NCBI RefSeq assembly: GCF_022539665.2
Contig: NC_081337.1
Span: 8,346,679 to 8,410,678, forward strand
Length of the DNA: 64,000 bases
From: Daphnia carinata
Lineage: Eukaryota > Arthropoda > Branchiopoda > Diplostraca > Daphniidae
Direction: 5' to 3'
Shown here: in pieces, positions 62,893 through 64,000 of the stretch
Layout: each line of letters opens with the position of its first letter
How positions within the stretch are numbered: the stretch's first letter is position 1
Notes under the pieces: model-generated
The model's input: only the letters and a program-made list of their open reading frames with translations
The model's database searches: none
Told to the model about the DNA's origin: nothing
Translations under genes and position numbers: made by a program

Positions 62893-63642
62893 GTTGGAAG
62901 TGGCATTAACTGCGTCTGCCGTTTTACAACGTTGCCTTTAACACTTTGCTTCTGCTGGCTTTTGCAACGTGAATTCTTATCGACAAAAAAATCAAAATAT
63001 GCAACAAAACAAACTGTGTTGGTAAGCGTCATTTCATATTCGTTCCACGCCATTCCCAGTCGTATCCCACAATTTGAGGTGATTTTCGAGTGTTGCAACC
63101 AGACTACCAGAGTACCAAACTAATCTTTGTTGCTGCCGTGCTTGCTGCCTTTGGCATTTGACGATTCCTAAGGCAAAAACCAGTGAGCATGGCCATTAAA
63201 AATTCAATGCCAAATTAAAGCCGCTCTTAGGCTGCCGCCACTAGCAGTGAAATTGTTCATATTTGTTATTCAATACAAAGTCCGAAATGTGATTTCCTTT
63301 TCCCTCTTTTTTATTACTTATTATCAGAATATTGCACTCGGTTGTCTGGTCTATTTGCCAATATCAAACATACATCACGTTTTACACTGTTTGGGGTAGC
63401 AAAGTTCTCGATAACCCATACGCAATTCAGACCATATTGGGATGGGCTTCTTTATGTGGAGCACGAAATTAGCATTCAAGGCTGCCTGAAAGACAGTCTT
63501 CGTAAGAGAGAGTTAGTTTCAAGACGAAACTAATAATTTAAAACAATGGCCCAACGAAATACACTCTAGAGGGCTTGAGGACCTTCGTAGAAACACGGGA
63601 CTTCCAACTCTTGCGGTTATACTTAGTTTCCAGGCTGTTAGA
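62893..63642. promoter_or_regulatory. Divergent promoter region of URB2 and the SLC13-type gene
   Basis: Only 750 bases separate the two start codons, which face away from each other. No TATA box stands out. A GC-richer patch lies near 63120-63250. Confidence 0.45.
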
Positions 63643-64000
63643 ATGGAATTCAGTCGCAAATTCAGCCGCTTGTGTTTGTTCCACATCCTCCCGTACTGGA
63701 AAACGATTTTCGTTGTATTGACGCCCATCCTGCTTCTGCCAGTTCCTCTAATCGGGACTCAGGTTTCGTTAAATCTATTTTAAATTCCATTTCAATTGAA
63801 AAGGCCTTATCAACCCAACGGTTCCATAGGAAGCTTTAACTGGATATGTAGTTCTCATAATGGCGGTTTATTGGATGACTGAGGTACTGAACATTTACAT
63901 AGTTGAACGCATAAAGTTAAATGATGTACGAAGTTTCTTAATATTTCTCTACCGGACTACACAAGGCACTTCCTTTGCCTGTCACTTCGTTACTACCCAT
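63643..64000 (+). CDS. SLC13-family sodium/anion cotransporter (Indy/NaDC type), 5' part
   Basis: Cut by the window end. Exons are 63643-63762, 63830-63883 and 63966 to beyond 64000, all in phase 0. The N-terminus runs into a first membrane helix (YWKTIFVVLTPILLLPVPLIG). The second exon gives EALTGYVVLIMAVYWMTE, and the third continues ALPLPVTSLLP. This order, ending WMTEALPLxVTxLLP, is the SLC13/Indy signature: sodium-coupled uptake of di- and tricarboxylates or sulfate across the plasma membrane. In the second exon an in-frame TAG just before GAA GCT is the intron's own acceptor, which fixes the splice site. The substrate cannot be told from this part. Confidence 0.85.

Overview
The window reads as nuclear DNA of an arthropod. 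A small crustacean such as Daphnia fits best: the introns inside genes are mostly 55-100 bases long with GT-AG ends, the genes are compact, and the protein families are typical animal ones. The species call is inference from style and content; no marker gene proves it. I placed exon borders by hand from splice sites and reading phase. For each complete gene below, the exon lengths sum to a multiple of three.

Left end (1-2431, +): the 3' part of a multi-repeat beta-thymosin gene of the ciboulot type. It is built from 114-base modular exons, three of which are fresh tandem copies. Next comes a 5.7 kb imperfect palindrome (3235-8941). Each arm carries a decayed copy of an unrecognised coiled-coil gene and a GC-richer block of consecutive hairpins that is almost identical between the arms. 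The right arm ends inside exon 1 of a complete FIBP gene (8884-10427, +). The left arm carries a broken inverted copy of that same exon.

Centre (11329-38175, -): a Dbl-family Rho exchange factor of the PLEKHG1/2/3 type with 12 coding exons and a predicted 1593 residues. Its tiny first coding exon lies about 19 kb upstream of the rest. The intron between (19206-38105) is full of homopolymer runs and microsatellites, and I found no gene in it.

Right half: a PIF/Harbinger-derived nuclease gene (HARBI1-like, 42730-44522, +) whose first catalytic Asp is replaced. Facing it is a Myb/SANT-like DNA-binding protein gene (47575-49707, -). This pairing recalls the nuclease plus Myb-like protein pair of Harbinger transposons. 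Then follow a secreted trypsin-like serine protease (52371-56931, +) with a TATA box, a gene for the ribosome-biogenesis factor URB2/Npa2 (59302-62892, -), and the 5' end of an SLC13-family transporter (63643 to the window end, +) that diverges from URB2.

Most genes are unrelated housekeeping or regulatory genes. The parts most worth a second look are the palindrome with its conserved hairpin block, the cassette-exon array of the thymosin gene, and the Harbinger-derived nuclease beside a Myb/SANT-like gene.
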